NCBI GenBank assembly: GCA_947259925.1
Contig: CAMYOG010000002.1
Location: forward strand, 62,001 to 126,000
DNA from: Thermoanaerobaculia bacterium
GTDB lineage: Bacteria; Acidobacteriota; Thermoanaerobaculia; Multivoradales; JAHEKO01
Direction of reading: 5' to 3'
Length of the DNA: 64,000 nt
Shown: in pieces, positions 7,583 to 20,015 of the stretch
Numbering within the stretch: the stretch's first letter is position 1
Layout of the letters: every line of letters starts with the position of its first letter
Notes under the pieces: generated by a model
The model's database searches: none
The model's input: the letters and a program-made list of their open reading frames with translations, nothing else
What the model was told of the DNA's origin: nothing
Translations under genes and position numbers: made by a program

Positions 7583-9018
7583 ATGCTGGTTGTACCGGCC
7601 AAGCGCGCGAGCACTGCGACCGCAGCGGCTCTCCTGGTCACCTGGGCGTTCGCCCCGACCACTTCGGATGCTGACCGGGAGGGGGTGCCGACCGAGATCC
7701 GGCTGGGATTCAGCGTCCGCAACGAGGCGTTCACCGATCGAGGGTAGACCGTAGCACCGCTCGCGGATGGCGGCTTCGCCACCGTTTGGAGGGAGGGTGT
7801 CACCCGTCGGGATATCCGGATGCAATACCTGGCGGCGGACGAATTCACGCGGCTCCGAAGGCGTGGCAAGGCCGTCGCGAAGAGGAGGCTCGCCGACGAG
7901 CGCTCTCCGGTCGTCTTGGCGGATTCCTCGGGGGGTGTTTTCGTCCTGTTCGTCTCCTCGAACCGCGCCTTCGTCCAGCGCTTCGACCGCAAGGGGCGGC
8001 GGCTGTGGCCGGGGCGTGGCGTCAAGCTCGCTACGCGGCCGACGAGACAGGTTCACTTCTGGCCGGCGCTGGCGCCCGATTCGAGCGACGGCGTCTTTGC
8101 GCGTGTCTACTCTACGCCTGTCCGAGGCATCCTCTGTCAGCGCTTCGACTCCGAAGGGCGGCGACTCTGGGGAGCCTACGGTCGGCTCGCGATCGGCAGG
8201 TTCGGCCAGTTGTCGCCCCCCAGAGTGCTCCCGATGGCGCGGGTGGCCTGTTCGTCTTCTGGCGCAACTTCGGCGACGGCGAATCCCAGAACGTGCTGCT
8301 CGAGGGCCAGCGCTTCAACACCAGAGGAACGAATCTGTGGGGCCTCAACGGAGTGGTTGTCCACGAGACGGCGATCGTCGGATTCGACAGCCGCGCGAAC
8401 GGGCCCATTGGCGCCGTACCCGACGGAGATGGTGGAACGATGCTCATCTTCACCGACCGGCTCGCATCCCGAGATCGGAGGCTGAACGTCTTCGCACAAC
8501 GCGTCACGACCGACGTATCTCTGGTGTGGGAGAGCCCGCGCCTGGTCGGCGTCAAGAAGGAAGAGCAGCGGCACAAGGCGACGATCGTGGCTCCCGGCAG
8601 CGGAGCGTTCGTCATCGTCGCCCAGGCTGAGCGCAATGCCAGGTTCGAGCTCCTGGTCTTCCGGATCGACTCGGGTGGCCAGCACGTATGGTCCAGCGAA
8701 GGCGGCCGGGCGACCCTCAACTTCTCCGACTCCAGCTCCGACGTATTCGGAGTGTTCGACGGCGAGATCCTGCGCCTCGCCTGGAACCAGAGGGTGGTCT
8801 ATCCGGACGCCAGCATCCGGACCACCCGCTTCGATCTCGAAGGCAACCGACTCGACCCCATGGAGTCGGTCGCCGTGTCCGATGCCCCGGGGTTCCAGCG
8901 TGCGAAGGGCCTGGTCTTCTCTCCGTTGGGGAGGTCGACCCTGTTCGTCTGGAACCAGATCCCACGCACCGACAGCCCCGGAGGCGTCTACGGCGCGGTC
9001 TTGGAAGGGCAGAACTAG
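7583..9018 (+). pseudogene. decayed secreted repeat (propeller-like) protein gene with in-frame stop and frameshift
   Basis: One reading frame begins at 7583 with a good signal peptide (TATAAALLVTWAFAPTTSDA) and runs into TAG at 7745-7747. The same frame continues directly after it (TVAPLADGGFATVWREGV) through FDRKGRRLWPGRGVKLATR and FDSEGRRLWGAYGRLA repeats until a run of six C at 8216-8221. There the homologous sequence moves to another frame (DGAGGLFVFWRNFGDGES) and continues to a stop at 9016-9018. The repeated QRFDxxGxRLW units suggest a beta-propeller-like exported protein. Two separate lesions argue for a pseudogene, although assembly errors could cause either one. No specific function is recognised. 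Confidence 0.72.
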
Positions 9019-9072
9019 CGAGCGTCCGGTCGGCGCTGCTCGAGGTGAACGGACCCAGCTGCCGGCGGGCCT

Positions 9073-10287
9073 TCAGTCGGGTGGCGGAGCCGTGGGCGCT
9101 GCCGCCTGCGGCCAGGGCGGCAGCACCTTGACCAGCACGTACAAGATGACGAACGGCAGGATCATCAGACCGATGCTGGTGAAGAGTCCCTCGATGCCGG
9201 CGAGCTCGGGCTTGTAGACCGTCAGGCCGCGCAAGCTCTTGGAGAAGAGCTGACCGCCGATCACCACGTTCCAGCGGGTGCTGAAGATCCCGACTTGCAC
9301 TAGTAGGGCGGCGATGAAGTAGGCGACCCGCTTGAGCTCCGGGGGCAGCTGCGAGAAACGGGAGAAGGTCAGCAACAAGAGCGGGCCGACGGTGCCGATG
9401 ATGATCTGGACGATGGTCAGGCTGATGAAGAGCTTGCTGACGATGAGCTCGGACAGGATGCCGATGGACTCTTCCGACTCGTAGAGCCGGTGAATGAAGT
9501 CGAGCAGCTCCAGCGACAGGTCGACGATGAGCGCGTAGAGAAGAAACGAGGCCAGCTTGTCGAGGCAGGCCATGTCCGGCGTCTCGCGCCGAACGAGCGT
9601 GGCCACGTAGTAGATGATCAGAACCAAGGAGATTCCGGAGACGATCGCCGAGAACAGGAAGACGATCGGCATCAGCACGCTGCTCCACCACGGGTTCGCC
9701 TTGACCGATCCGAAGATGAAGCCGACATAGCCGTGGAGCAGAAAGGCGGAGGGAATGCCGATCAGGGTGATCGCGTGCACCGCCTTCTGGTCGAACGCGA
9801 CGGCCTCCGGCGAGAGGTCGCGCGAGCCTAAGGTGATCAGCCAGTGGAGCAGCTTCCGGGGCCCGCGCTCGCGCTGGCTCCACCGCACCAGGTCGGCCCG
9901 GTACTCGAACCAGATCTCGAGCAGCAGCACGAGCATCAGATACCAGGCGTAGACGAACCCGAACATCGCCATCGCCGACTTGAAGTGCGGCGTCAGGAAG
10001 ATCTCGAACGATCGCTCCGGATGGCCCAGGTGGGCCAGCAGCGGCAGGGGCGCGACCAGCAGGAAGGCCAGGGCGGTCAACAGCGACAACCGATAGGTTG
10101 GCTCGACCTCCTTGACCTTGAAGACCTTCTCCAGCGACGCCAGGATGAAGGCTCCCGCCACCAGGCCGGTGATGTACGGATAGAGGACCACCAGCAGGCC
10201 CCAATGCAGCTCGATCTCGTTGGGATAGATGAAGCCCGAGATCTGATCGTGGAGCGTCTCCAAGCGCTCCAGATGCTCGCCCGCCAC
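9073..10287 (-). CDS. nrfD: NrfD/PsrC-family integral membrane quinone-interacting subunit
   Basis: The 404-residue protein has about nine to ten hydrophobic helices, for example GLLVVLYPYITGLVAGAFIL, LLTALAFLLVAPLPLLAHLG and AVHAITLIGIPSAFLLHGYV. The charged GHPER after the second helix and the late FSTRWNVVIGGQ are typical of NrfD-like subunits. These proteins exchange electrons between menaquinol/quinone and a periplasmic iron-sulphur partner. The start is GTG, overlapping the TAG stop of the ferredoxin gene (TAGTG), so the genes are coupled. It is the last gene of the cytochrome c-ferredoxin-NrfD trio. No catalytic molybdopterin or nitrite reductase subunit is adjacent, so the terminal acceptor is unknown. 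Confidence 0.9.
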   Translation of the reverse strand: MAGEHLERLETLHDQISGFIYPNEIELHWGLLVVLYPYITGLVAGAFILASLEKVFKVKEVEPTYRLSLLTALAFLLVAPLPLLAHLGHPERSFEIFLTPHFKSAMAMFGFVYAWYLMLVLLLEIWFEYRADLVRWSQRERGPRKLLHWLITLGSRDLSPEAVAFDQKAVHAITLIGIPSAFLLHGYVGFIFGSVKANPWWSSVLMPIVFLFSAIVSGISLVLIIYYVATLVRRETPDMACLDKLASFLLYALIVDLSLELLDFIHRLYESEESIGILSELIVSKLFISLTIVQIIIGTVGPLLLLTFSRFSQLPPELKRVAYFIAALLVQVGIFSTRWNVVIGGQLFSKSLRGLTVYKPELAGIEGLFTSIGLMILPFVILYVLVKVLPPWPQAAAPTAPPPD

Positions 10288-11045
10288 TATCGGACCTCCC
10301 CGTCCAGCTCGGTGTAGAAGACCTTCGGCTCGGTGTTGAGCGACGGCTTGAGCACCTGCAGCCTGCTCATGCGCATCAGCCGGCGGAGCGGGCTCGCATC
10401 AGCCTTGAGCTCGCCGAACACCCTGGCTCCCGTCGGGCAGACCTCGACGCAGGCCGGGAGCAGCCCCTGCGTGATCCGGTGATAGCAGAAGGTGCACTTG
10501 TCGGCCGTCTTCGTGCGGGGATCGAGAAAGCGGGCGCCGTAGGGACAGGCCTGAATGCAGTACCGGCAGCCGATGCAGTAGTCGCTGTCGACCAGGATCA
10601 CTCCGTCGTCGGTCTTGAAGGTGGCGCCGACCGGACAGACCTGTACGCACGGGGGGTTGTCGCACTGGTTGCAGAGCTTGGGCACGAAGAACGACCGGAC
10701 GACCTCGCCTTCACTCTCGCGCGGCAGAAAGCCGTTGATGCCCCCCTCCGGGCTGTCGACGTCGACCCGGCCGTCCGCGTGGATGGCGTAGCGCTCGATC
10801 CAGGTCCGGAAGTAGAACGGCGCCTCCGGCAGATCGTTCTCCGTCTTGCACGCCCGGACACACCTGCCGCAGCCGATGCATTTGTCCACCTGGATCCCCA
10901 TGCCGAAGTAGCGCTCGGAGGAGGCCTCGTCTTCGGTAGCCGCGGCGGCGGTGGCCAGCGGGCCGCAGACCGCCACCAGGGCCGCGGAGCAGGGGAACTG
11001 CAGTACGCTGATCAGGAACTCTCGGCGGCTGCGGTCCTCGGGCAT
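10287..11045 (-). CDS. Tat-exported four-cluster 4Fe-4S ferredoxin subunit (NrfC/DsrO/HybA-like)
   Basis: The 252-residue protein opens with a twin-arginine signal (RSRREFLISVLQF), so it acts on the outer face of the membrane. Four cysteine groups follow: CIGCGRCVRACK, CNQCDNPPCVQVCP, CIGCRYCIQACP, and the CTFC with CVEVCP pair; together they can hold four 4Fe-4S clusters. This is the standard electron-wire subunit that docks on NrfD. The ATG at 11045 follows the stop of the octaheme cytochrome by two bases. A much longer upstream frame exists but only covers the cytochrome gene out of frame. Confidence 0.92.
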   Translation of the reverse strand: MPEDRSRREFLISVLQFPCSAALVAVCGPLATAAAATEDEASSERYFGMGIQVDKCIGCGRCVRACKTENDLPEAPFYFRTWIERYAIHADGRVDVDSPEGGINGFLPRESEGEVVRSFFVPKLCNQCDNPPCVQVCPVGATFKTDDGVILVDSDYCIGCRYCIQACPYGARFLDPRTKTADKCTFCYHRITQGLLPACVEVCPTGARVFGELKADASPLRRLMRMSRLQVLKPSLNTEPKVFYTELDGEVR

Positions 11046-11047
11046 CC

Positions 11048-11791
11048 TCAGGCCTCCGGGTGATGCGGGTAGTGGCACTGCCAGCAGAGGTAGCGAGGAC
11101 CGTGGGTGTCGAGGTCGACCCGCGGTATCTCGGCGCCGCTGTCGGCGCCCTCGGCGTGACACCTGCCGCACGCTTCTCTTGCCGTCGGTTTGTTCGGTAG
11201 ATGGGAGCGCGGCTCGATGCGGTGCTCGGGTGCCGCCTCGTGACAGGTTTCGCAGGTGAGCGCGAGGTGATGCGAGACCGCCTTCGTGCGCTCGATCTGC
11301 GCGTGGCAGGCGGCGCACGAGCTCGGCACCTCCGGGGGTGTTGGATCGTGCGGGTCGTGACAGCCGACACACGGTTCGAGCGGGTTGTGGAGCCGCTCGA
11401 TGATCTGTGGAAAGCCGGTCGGCCGCGACGGCAGGTACTCGTGGCAGGCGAGACACGCCTCGCCCCGGGCGCGCGGTACGAGCGGCTGCTGGGCCTCGAA
11501 GTCCTCGGCGTGTGCCGCCGCGGCACCGTGGCACACCTCGCACGACAGGCCGCGATGGTACGAGCGGCGCCGCAGCTCCTCCTGGTCGTCGTGACACTCG
11601 GCGCAGATCTCGGAGCCTGCATACCGGACCGGCAGCTCGGCCGCGATCGTGACCGCCTCGGCCCGGTAGTGCCCGGTCTCTCCAAAGGACGGCGGGACGA
11701 AGCGAGCCCGCAGGGCGACCGTGACTCCGCCGACGATGGCGAGGAGGATGGCGAGACGCACAACCTGGTCCGCGATCCCCCAAAGCTTCAT
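11048..11791 (-). CDS. membrane-anchored octaheme c-type cytochrome
   Basis: This 247-residue protein has an N-terminal membrane anchor (VVRLAILLAIVGGVTVAL) and eight CxxCH haem sites: CAECH, CEVCH, CLACH, CVGCH, CAACH, CETCH, CGRCH and CWQCH, spread from about residue 63 to 240. Many extra histidines can serve as distal ligands. No catalytic lysine-type CxxCK haem is seen, so it is more likely an electron-transfer protein than a nitrite or hydroxylamine reductase. It heads the operon with the ferredoxin and NrfD genes. It lies 188 bases downstream of ygfK on the same strand, which suggests but does not prove that the redox module serves purine catabolism. Confidence 0.9.
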   Translation of the reverse strand: MKLWGIADQVVRLAILLAIVGGVTVALRARFVPPSFGETGHYRAEAVTIAAELPVRYAGSEICAECHDDQEELRRRSYHRGLSCEVCHGAAAAHAEDFEAQQPLVPRARGEACLACHEYLPSRPTGFPQIIERLHNPLEPCVGCHDPHDPTPPEVPSSCAACHAQIERTKAVSHHLALTCETCHEAAPEHRIEPRSHLPNKPTAREACGRCHAEGADSGAEIPRVDLDTHGPRYLCWQCHYPHHPEA

Positions 11792-11979
11792 CAGATAGGC
11801 GTCCGTCCGTTCGGAAGTCGAACCATGATCGACGCGCCGGCGGGTCTGCCGCCACCTCCGGTCGGGCGGGGCGGGCGATCTTCCGCAACCGCGCGCCGGG
11901 AAGGTGGCAACCGCCCCGGAAGGTAGTGATGCGGGCGCCGCGGGTCAGGGGAGGTGGATGCCGGAAGCGCCCGGGGCTC

Positions 11980-15564
<3,585 letters not shown>

Positions 15565-15584
15565 CGGCTACCTCGCTTCCGATC

Positions 15585-16955
15585 TCATTCCGCCAGGCTG
15601 CGGGAGAGAAAGCGCCCCGCGCCCCGCTCGACTTCGAGAGTACCGTCACGGTACCTCACCTGGCCGCCGGCGACCACCGTCGACGGCAGACCGCGGAGCT
15701 CGAAGCCCTCGTAGATGCTCCGATCGCAGCGGTGGTGATGGGAGGCCGCCGAGATCGTACCGGTTGCCTCGGGGTCCCAGATCACCAGGTCGGCGTCGGA
15801 TCCGACCGCGATCTCCCCCTTGCGCGGGTAGAGCCCGAACAGCCTGGCAGGCCGGGACGAGACCAGGTCGACGAACCGTCGTAGATCGATCCGGCCCATG
15901 CCGACACCGTGGGTGTAGAGGAGGGCGAGGCGATGCTCGATCCCGGCGGCCCCTCCCGGGATCAACCGGAAGTCGTCGCGGCCCAGCTCCTTCTGCTCCT
16001 GGTGGAACGGGCAGTGATCGGTCGAGACCACTTGCAGGGTGCCGTCCCCGAGCGCCGACCAGAGTACGTCCTGATGGCCGCGCGGTCGGATCGGCGGGGC
16101 GCAGACGTACGCCGCGCCCTCGAAGTCGGGCTTCTCGTAGACGTCGTCGTCGAGCAGCAGGTAGTGGGGGCAGGTCTCGCCGTAGATCGTACGGCCATCG
16201 TCGCGCGCGGCGGCGATCGCCGCCAGCGCCTCCCGGCAGGTGACGTGGAAGACGTATAGGGTTGCCCCGGTCCAGTGGGCGAGGGCGACCGCGCGAGTGG
16301 TCGCTTCGCCCTCGAGCTCGGCCGGGCGGGAGAGCGCATGGTAGCGGGGCTCGCGCTTGCCGGCGGCGGCCAGGCGGTCGCGCAGGTGCTCGATCATGTC
16401 GCCGTGCTCGGCGTGAATGACCATCAACGCACCCAGGTCGGCGACGGTCTGCATCGCCTGGATCAGATCGGCATCGCCGAGGCCGACGATCTCTTTATAG
16501 GCCATATACGTCTTGAAGGTGGGCAGGCCCTCTTCGACACAGCTCTCCATCCACCCGGCGGTCTCCTCGCCCCACCAGGTGACAGCCATGTGGAAGCCGT
16601 AGTCGGCGACCGCGTCGACCGCCTCCGCACGGCGCTCGGTCAGTGCCTCGAGGAAGTTCTGGCCCTTCTCCGGATGGACGAAGTCGATGATCGTGGTGGT
16701 GCCGCCGGCGAGGCCGGCAGCGGTGCCGGTCTCGAAGTCGTCGGACGAGACGGTACCGGCGACCGGCAGCGCCATATGGACGTGGGGATCGACCCCGCCC
16801 GGGAAGACGTACTGCTCGGAGGCGTCGATAACCTCCTCGCCCTGCCGCTCGAGCCCGGGACCGACCTCCGCGATCACCCCCTCGCGGCAGCGCACGTCTC
16901 CCTGCCACTGCGCCTCGGCGGTTACGACCGTCCCGTTCTTGATCAGCAGGGACAT
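15585..16955 (-). CDS. hyuA: dihydropyrimidinase / hydantoinase family amidohydrolase (YgeZ/HyuA-like)
   Basis: This 456-residue cyclic amidohydrolase has the complete binuclear metal site: GGVDPHVHMAL near residue 56, the carbamylated lysine in FKTYMAYK near 148, IHAEHGD near 180, VFHVTC near 235 and STDHCPF near 315. These enzymes hydrolyse cyclic ureides (hydantoins, dihydropyrimidines) to ureido acids. In this setting a ring-opened purine product is the likely substrate. It is directly upstream of ygfK (20 bases), the same pairing as in enterobacterial purine clusters. Its length is normal for the family. Confidence 0.93.
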   Translation of the reverse strand: MSLLIKNGTVVTAEAQWQGDVRCREGVIAEVGPGLERQGEEVIDASEQYVFPGGVDPHVHMALPVAGTVSSDDFETGTAAGLAGGTTTIIDFVHPEKGQNFLEALTERRAEAVDAVADYGFHMAVTWWGEETAGWMESCVEEGLPTFKTYMAYKEIVGLGDADLIQAMQTVADLGALMVIHAEHGDMIEHLRDRLAAAGKREPRYHALSRPAELEGEATTRAVALAHWTGATLYVFHVTCREALAAIAAARDDGRTIYGETCPHYLLLDDDVYEKPDFEGAAYVCAPPIRPRGHQDVLWSALGDGTLQVVSTDHCPFHQEQKELGRDDFRLIPGGAAGIEHRLALLYTHGVGMGRIDLRRFVDLVSSRPARLFGLYPRKGEIAVGSDADLVIWDPEATGTISAASHHHRCDRSIYEGFELRGLPSTVVAGGQVRYRDGTLEVERGAGRFLSRSLAE

Positions 16956-17038
16956 CCGCGGGCGATCATCTCACGGCGCACGTCGGTGGCGTGAGCAGCG
17001 CGGACGGTGACGTGGCCGGCGTCAGCACCGGCCCCAAG

Positions 17039-18370
17039 TCATCGCGTGGCGCCGATCGCGTAGAGGTACCGGTCGCCGCGCAGAACGAGCATGTCGTCGA
17101 CGATCGCCGGCGTGGCGTTGAACCCGTCGTCGAGTTGATTGCGAGCCAGGATCTCGAACTTGTCGCCGGCGCGGAAGACCACCGCCTCGCCGTCGCGGGA
17201 GACGGTGTAGATCCGATCGCCGGCCGCGACCGGCGAGGCGTAGATGTTCTCGAACGCCTGGATTCGCTGGCGGTCGTAGCAGGGCTCGCCGGTCGAGAGC
17301 GCGTAGCACGAGAGGATGCCACTGAAGCGCTGGAAGAAATAGATCCGACCGTCGACCAGGACCGAGGACGGCACGTACGACAACCCCTCCCCGGTCTCCC
17401 AGAGGACACGCTCGGTTCCGGTCACGTCGCCGCGAGCTCCCGGGTAGCGAATCGCCATCCCGTGGGCCTCACGCCAGCCACTCATGACCCAGACCGTCTG
17501 ATCGTCGGCGACCGGAGTGGGGATCACGTTGAGGCCGAGCCCCCCAGCCTGCCAGAGCTCCTCTCCCGAGGCGAGGTCGTATGCCCGGACACGGTTCGCG
17601 GCGCTGACCACGACCAGGTCGCGGTCACCGTCCTTCAAAACGATCGGTGTCGACCAGGAGCTCGGCTCGTCTCGCGATCTGCGCCAGACCTCCTCGCCGG
17701 TGCGCTTGTTCAGCGCCACGATGAACGAATCCCCTTCGTGGTCCCAGTTGACGACGATCCGATCGGCGTGCACCAGCGGTGTCGAGCCTTCGCCGAACTC
17801 GTTGCGGGTGTTCTGGGTGCCGAAATCGGCCTCCCAGAGGACCTTCCCGGCCAGGTCCAGGCAGTAGAGCCCGCGGGACCCGAAGAACGCCCAGATGTAC
17901 TCACCGTCGGTCACCGGCGATGCCGAGGCCTGACTCGCCGTCGGGTGCAGGGACTCGTGCGGTACCTCCTCTCGGACCACCGTCCGCCACACACGCGTCC
18001 CGGAGCCGAGATCGTAGGCCGTCACGACGAACTCGTGGAGCTGGGTAGGCTGCGCCCGGGGTGGCCTGCCGTCGCTCGATGGAGGTGGTGCGGCATCGGT
18101 CCGCGGCTCGGTGTTCACCGCCGACAGCACGTACACACGGTCTCCCCAGACCGCGGGTGACGCGTGTCCCGTACCCTCGAGCTCGACCTTCCACAGTACG
18201 TTCTTCTCCTCGCTCCATTCGATGGGTGGGTTCGCTCCGGGCGCCACGCCCGTGTTCAGTGGGCCACGCAGCGAGGGCCAGTTGGAATCAGCGTCCGCAC
18301 CGAAGGGCACGACAGCCAGAAGCGAGAGCACGGTGAGCGAGAGGGTGGACGTCGGAGTCGGCCGCCTCAT
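17039..18370 (-). CDS. exported PQQ-like beta-propeller protein
   Basis: The 443-residue protein has a signal peptide (LSLTVLSLLAVVPFGADA) and the WPSLRGPLNTGVAPGANPP opening typical of periplasmic quinoprotein-like propellers. Propeller blades carry repeats such as YVLSAVNTEPR, VTAYDLGSGTRVW, IVALNKRTGEEVWRR and RAYDLASGEELWQAGG. The metal-alcohol-dehydrogenase active site is not evident, so enzymatic activity is doubtful; it may be a scaffold or sensor. The ATG at 18370 was chosen over a start 145 codons upstream because it begins exactly at the signal peptide. It lies 83 bases downstream of the divergent-facing region near hyuA and is not clearly part of the purine pathway. Confidence 0.85.
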   Translation of the reverse strand: MRRPTPTSTLSLTVLSLLAVVPFGADADSNWPSLRGPLNTGVAPGANPPIEWSEEKNVLWKVELEGTGHASPAVWGDRVYVLSAVNTEPRTDAAPPPSSDGRPPRAQPTQLHEFVVTAYDLGSGTRVWRTVVREEVPHESLHPTASQASASPVTDGEYIWAFFGSRGLYCLDLAGKVLWEADFGTQNTRNEFGEGSTPLVHADRIVVNWDHEGDSFIVALNKRTGEEVWRRSRDEPSSWSTPIVLKDGDRDLVVVSAANRVRAYDLASGEELWQAGGLGLNVIPTPVADDQTVWVMSGWREAHGMAIRYPGARGDVTGTERVLWETGEGLSYVPSSVLVDGRIYFFQRFSGILSCYALSTGEPCYDRQRIQAFENIYASPVAAGDRIYTVSRDGEAVVFRAGDKFEILARNQLDDGFNATPAIVDDMLVLRGDRYLYAIGATR

Positions 18371-18502
18371 GGGCCGCGACTCTACCCGATCCGGCTGTGC
18401 GCAGCCGCCGATCCCGGGTCTTCCTGGCACCGTCGAGTGGGCGGCTCGAGCATCGACCTCGAGCTTTACGGAGTGATCGAGATCTGACCGCTCACGGCGC
18501 AC

Positions 18503-18508
18503 TATAAT
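18503..18508 (+). promoter_or_regulatory. perfect TATAAT -10 element upstream of the ThrE-family gene
   Basis: TATAAT stands out in otherwise G+C-rich DNA, about 56 bases before the GTG start at 18564. No good -35 hexamer is seen at 16-18 bases, so the promoter call is tentative. Confidence 0.4.
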
Positions 18509-18563
18509 CCTGGCCAGATGAGTCCACTGGAGCCCCTGTCCGGTCGCTACGTTTCCCGCGCCG

Positions 18564-19787
18564 GTGGCGAGTAGGCCGTCGCCCGAAGCGATCGCTCGGG
18601 CGGCCCGCTTCCTCATGAAGCTGGCCTCGGCACTGCACATGTACGGCATGCCGGCGCACCGCTTGGAGCTCGCCCTGGCCCAGGTCAGCGAGCAGCTCGG
18701 CGTCGAGGGGCAATACATGGCGACCCCGACCTCGGTCGTCGCCTCGATCGGGCCGCCGGGCTCCCCTTCGATGTTCCTGCAGCGCTGCCCCCCGGGCCGG
18801 ATCAATCTGGAGAAACAGACGACTCTCCATCAACTGATTTGCGACGTCGGCGAGCGCCGGCTCACCCTGGAGCAGGCGGTGGAGATTCTCGAGTCCCTGA
18901 GGGAGGAGAGCGGCGTCCGGAAGCGGCTCGCCGCGGTCGCCGGCTTCACCCTGGCCGCGGCCGCGACCGCGATCTTCTTCGACGGTGGCGCCAACGAGGC
19001 GCTCGCAGCCGGCCTGATCGGCCTGGCGGTTGGTGCTCTGGTGCAGCTCGCGACGTTCTCCCGCCGGCTGGCGATGGTTCTGCCCGGTCTCGCCGGGCTG
19101 ACCGCCACCCTGATCGGAGCCTTTGCCCAGAGCTTCCTCGGACCGGTCTTCTCCGTGATCCCGACCCTCGCCGGCCTGATCATCCTGATTCCGAGCCTGA
19201 ACCTGACTATCGCGGTCAACGAGCTCGCGCACTCCCACCTGGTCGCCGGCACCTCCAGGCTGGGAGGCTCCCTGATGGGCTTCCTGCAGATCGCTTTCGG
19301 CGTGGCGCTCGGCGGCAAGCTGCTCGAGCGGCTCGGTCTGACGCGGGGTGAGCTCTCCGGGGCGCTGCCGCTCTGGAGCCTGGCGGCGGCGCTGGTGGTC
19401 GGGGCGGTCGCCTCCACGGTGCTGTTCAAGGCCAGGACGAAGGACTTCCCGGTCATCCTGCTGACGATGTCGATCTCGTTCGTCGGCAGCCGGCTGGCGT
19501 CGATCGCTCTCGGACCGGAGCTGGGCGTGCTGCTGGGCGCCTGGCTGATGGGCACCGTCGCTCACCTCGTGGCGCGGTGGCGGAACCATCCCTCGGCGGT
19601 CGGCATCATCCCCGGCATCCTGCCGCTGCTGCCCGGCGCGCTCGGTTTCCAGACCTTTTCGGCGCTGGCCGGGAACGACGTCGTCGCCGGCGTGCAGACC
19701 GGCATCACGATGCTCTTCGTCGCGCTCTCGCTGGTGACCGGCCTGCTGCTGGCGACTCTCACCAGCCGCGCGCGCGAATCGTTCTGA
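18564..19787 (+). CDS. threonine/serine exporter (ThrE) family membrane protein
   Basis: The 407-residue protein has the two-part ThrE layout. The first half begins with a soluble domain (FLMKLASALHMYGMPAHRLE, GVEGQYMATPTSVVASIGPP) followed by about five helices such as AAVAGFTLAAAATAIFF and GLIGLAVGALVQLATF. The second half is a further set of about five helices ending VQTGITMLFVALSLVTGLLLA. The conserved GIIPGILPLLPGALGFQT loop is present. The family exports small amino acids. Here it could remove serine- or threonine-like products of the island, but that is a guess from position. The GTG start has no clear ribosome site. Confidence 0.88.
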   Translation: MASRPSPEAIARAARFLMKLASALHMYGMPAHRLELALAQVSEQLGVEGQYMATPTSVVASIGPPGSPSMFLQRCPPGRINLEKQTTLHQLICDVGERRLTLEQAVEILESLREESGVRKRLAAVAGFTLAAAATAIFFDGGANEALAAGLIGLAVGALVQLATFSRRLAMVLPGLAGLTATLIGAFAQSFLGPVFSVIPTLAGLIILIPSLNLTIAVNELAHSHLVAGTSRLGGSLMGFLQIAFGVALGGKLLERLGLTRGELSGALPLWSLAAALVVGAVASTVLFKARTKDFPVILLTMSISFVGSRLASIALGPELGVLLGAWLMGTVAHLVARWRNHPSAVGIIPGILPLLPGALGFQTFSALAGNDVVAGVQTGITMLFVALSLVTGLLLATLTSRARESF

Positions 19788-20015
19788 CCGACGGGTCAAC
19801 AACGCTGTGCTAAGGTGCCGTCCATTCGTAGCAGCCTCTGGTGGAACGGCGCCTGCGGAGCAGGTCCGGCCGCTGGACTGAATCGCGGCGTCTTCACCGG
19901 AAGAGCTCGCCCGGCGATCCGCTTGTCTGCGGCGTCGACGGGCGCTGGATCTGTGCGGCAGGCGTGAGTCCGGGTGATGTCACCGGCGGACTAGACCGAA
20001 TCAGGGGGCTGAGGA

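Noticed and set aside
19788..20015. Possible purine riboswitch in the 228-base leader of the AzgA-like permease
   Set aside because: No conserved aptamer core or paired loops were recognised by eye; only an extended -10-like TGCTAAGGT is present.
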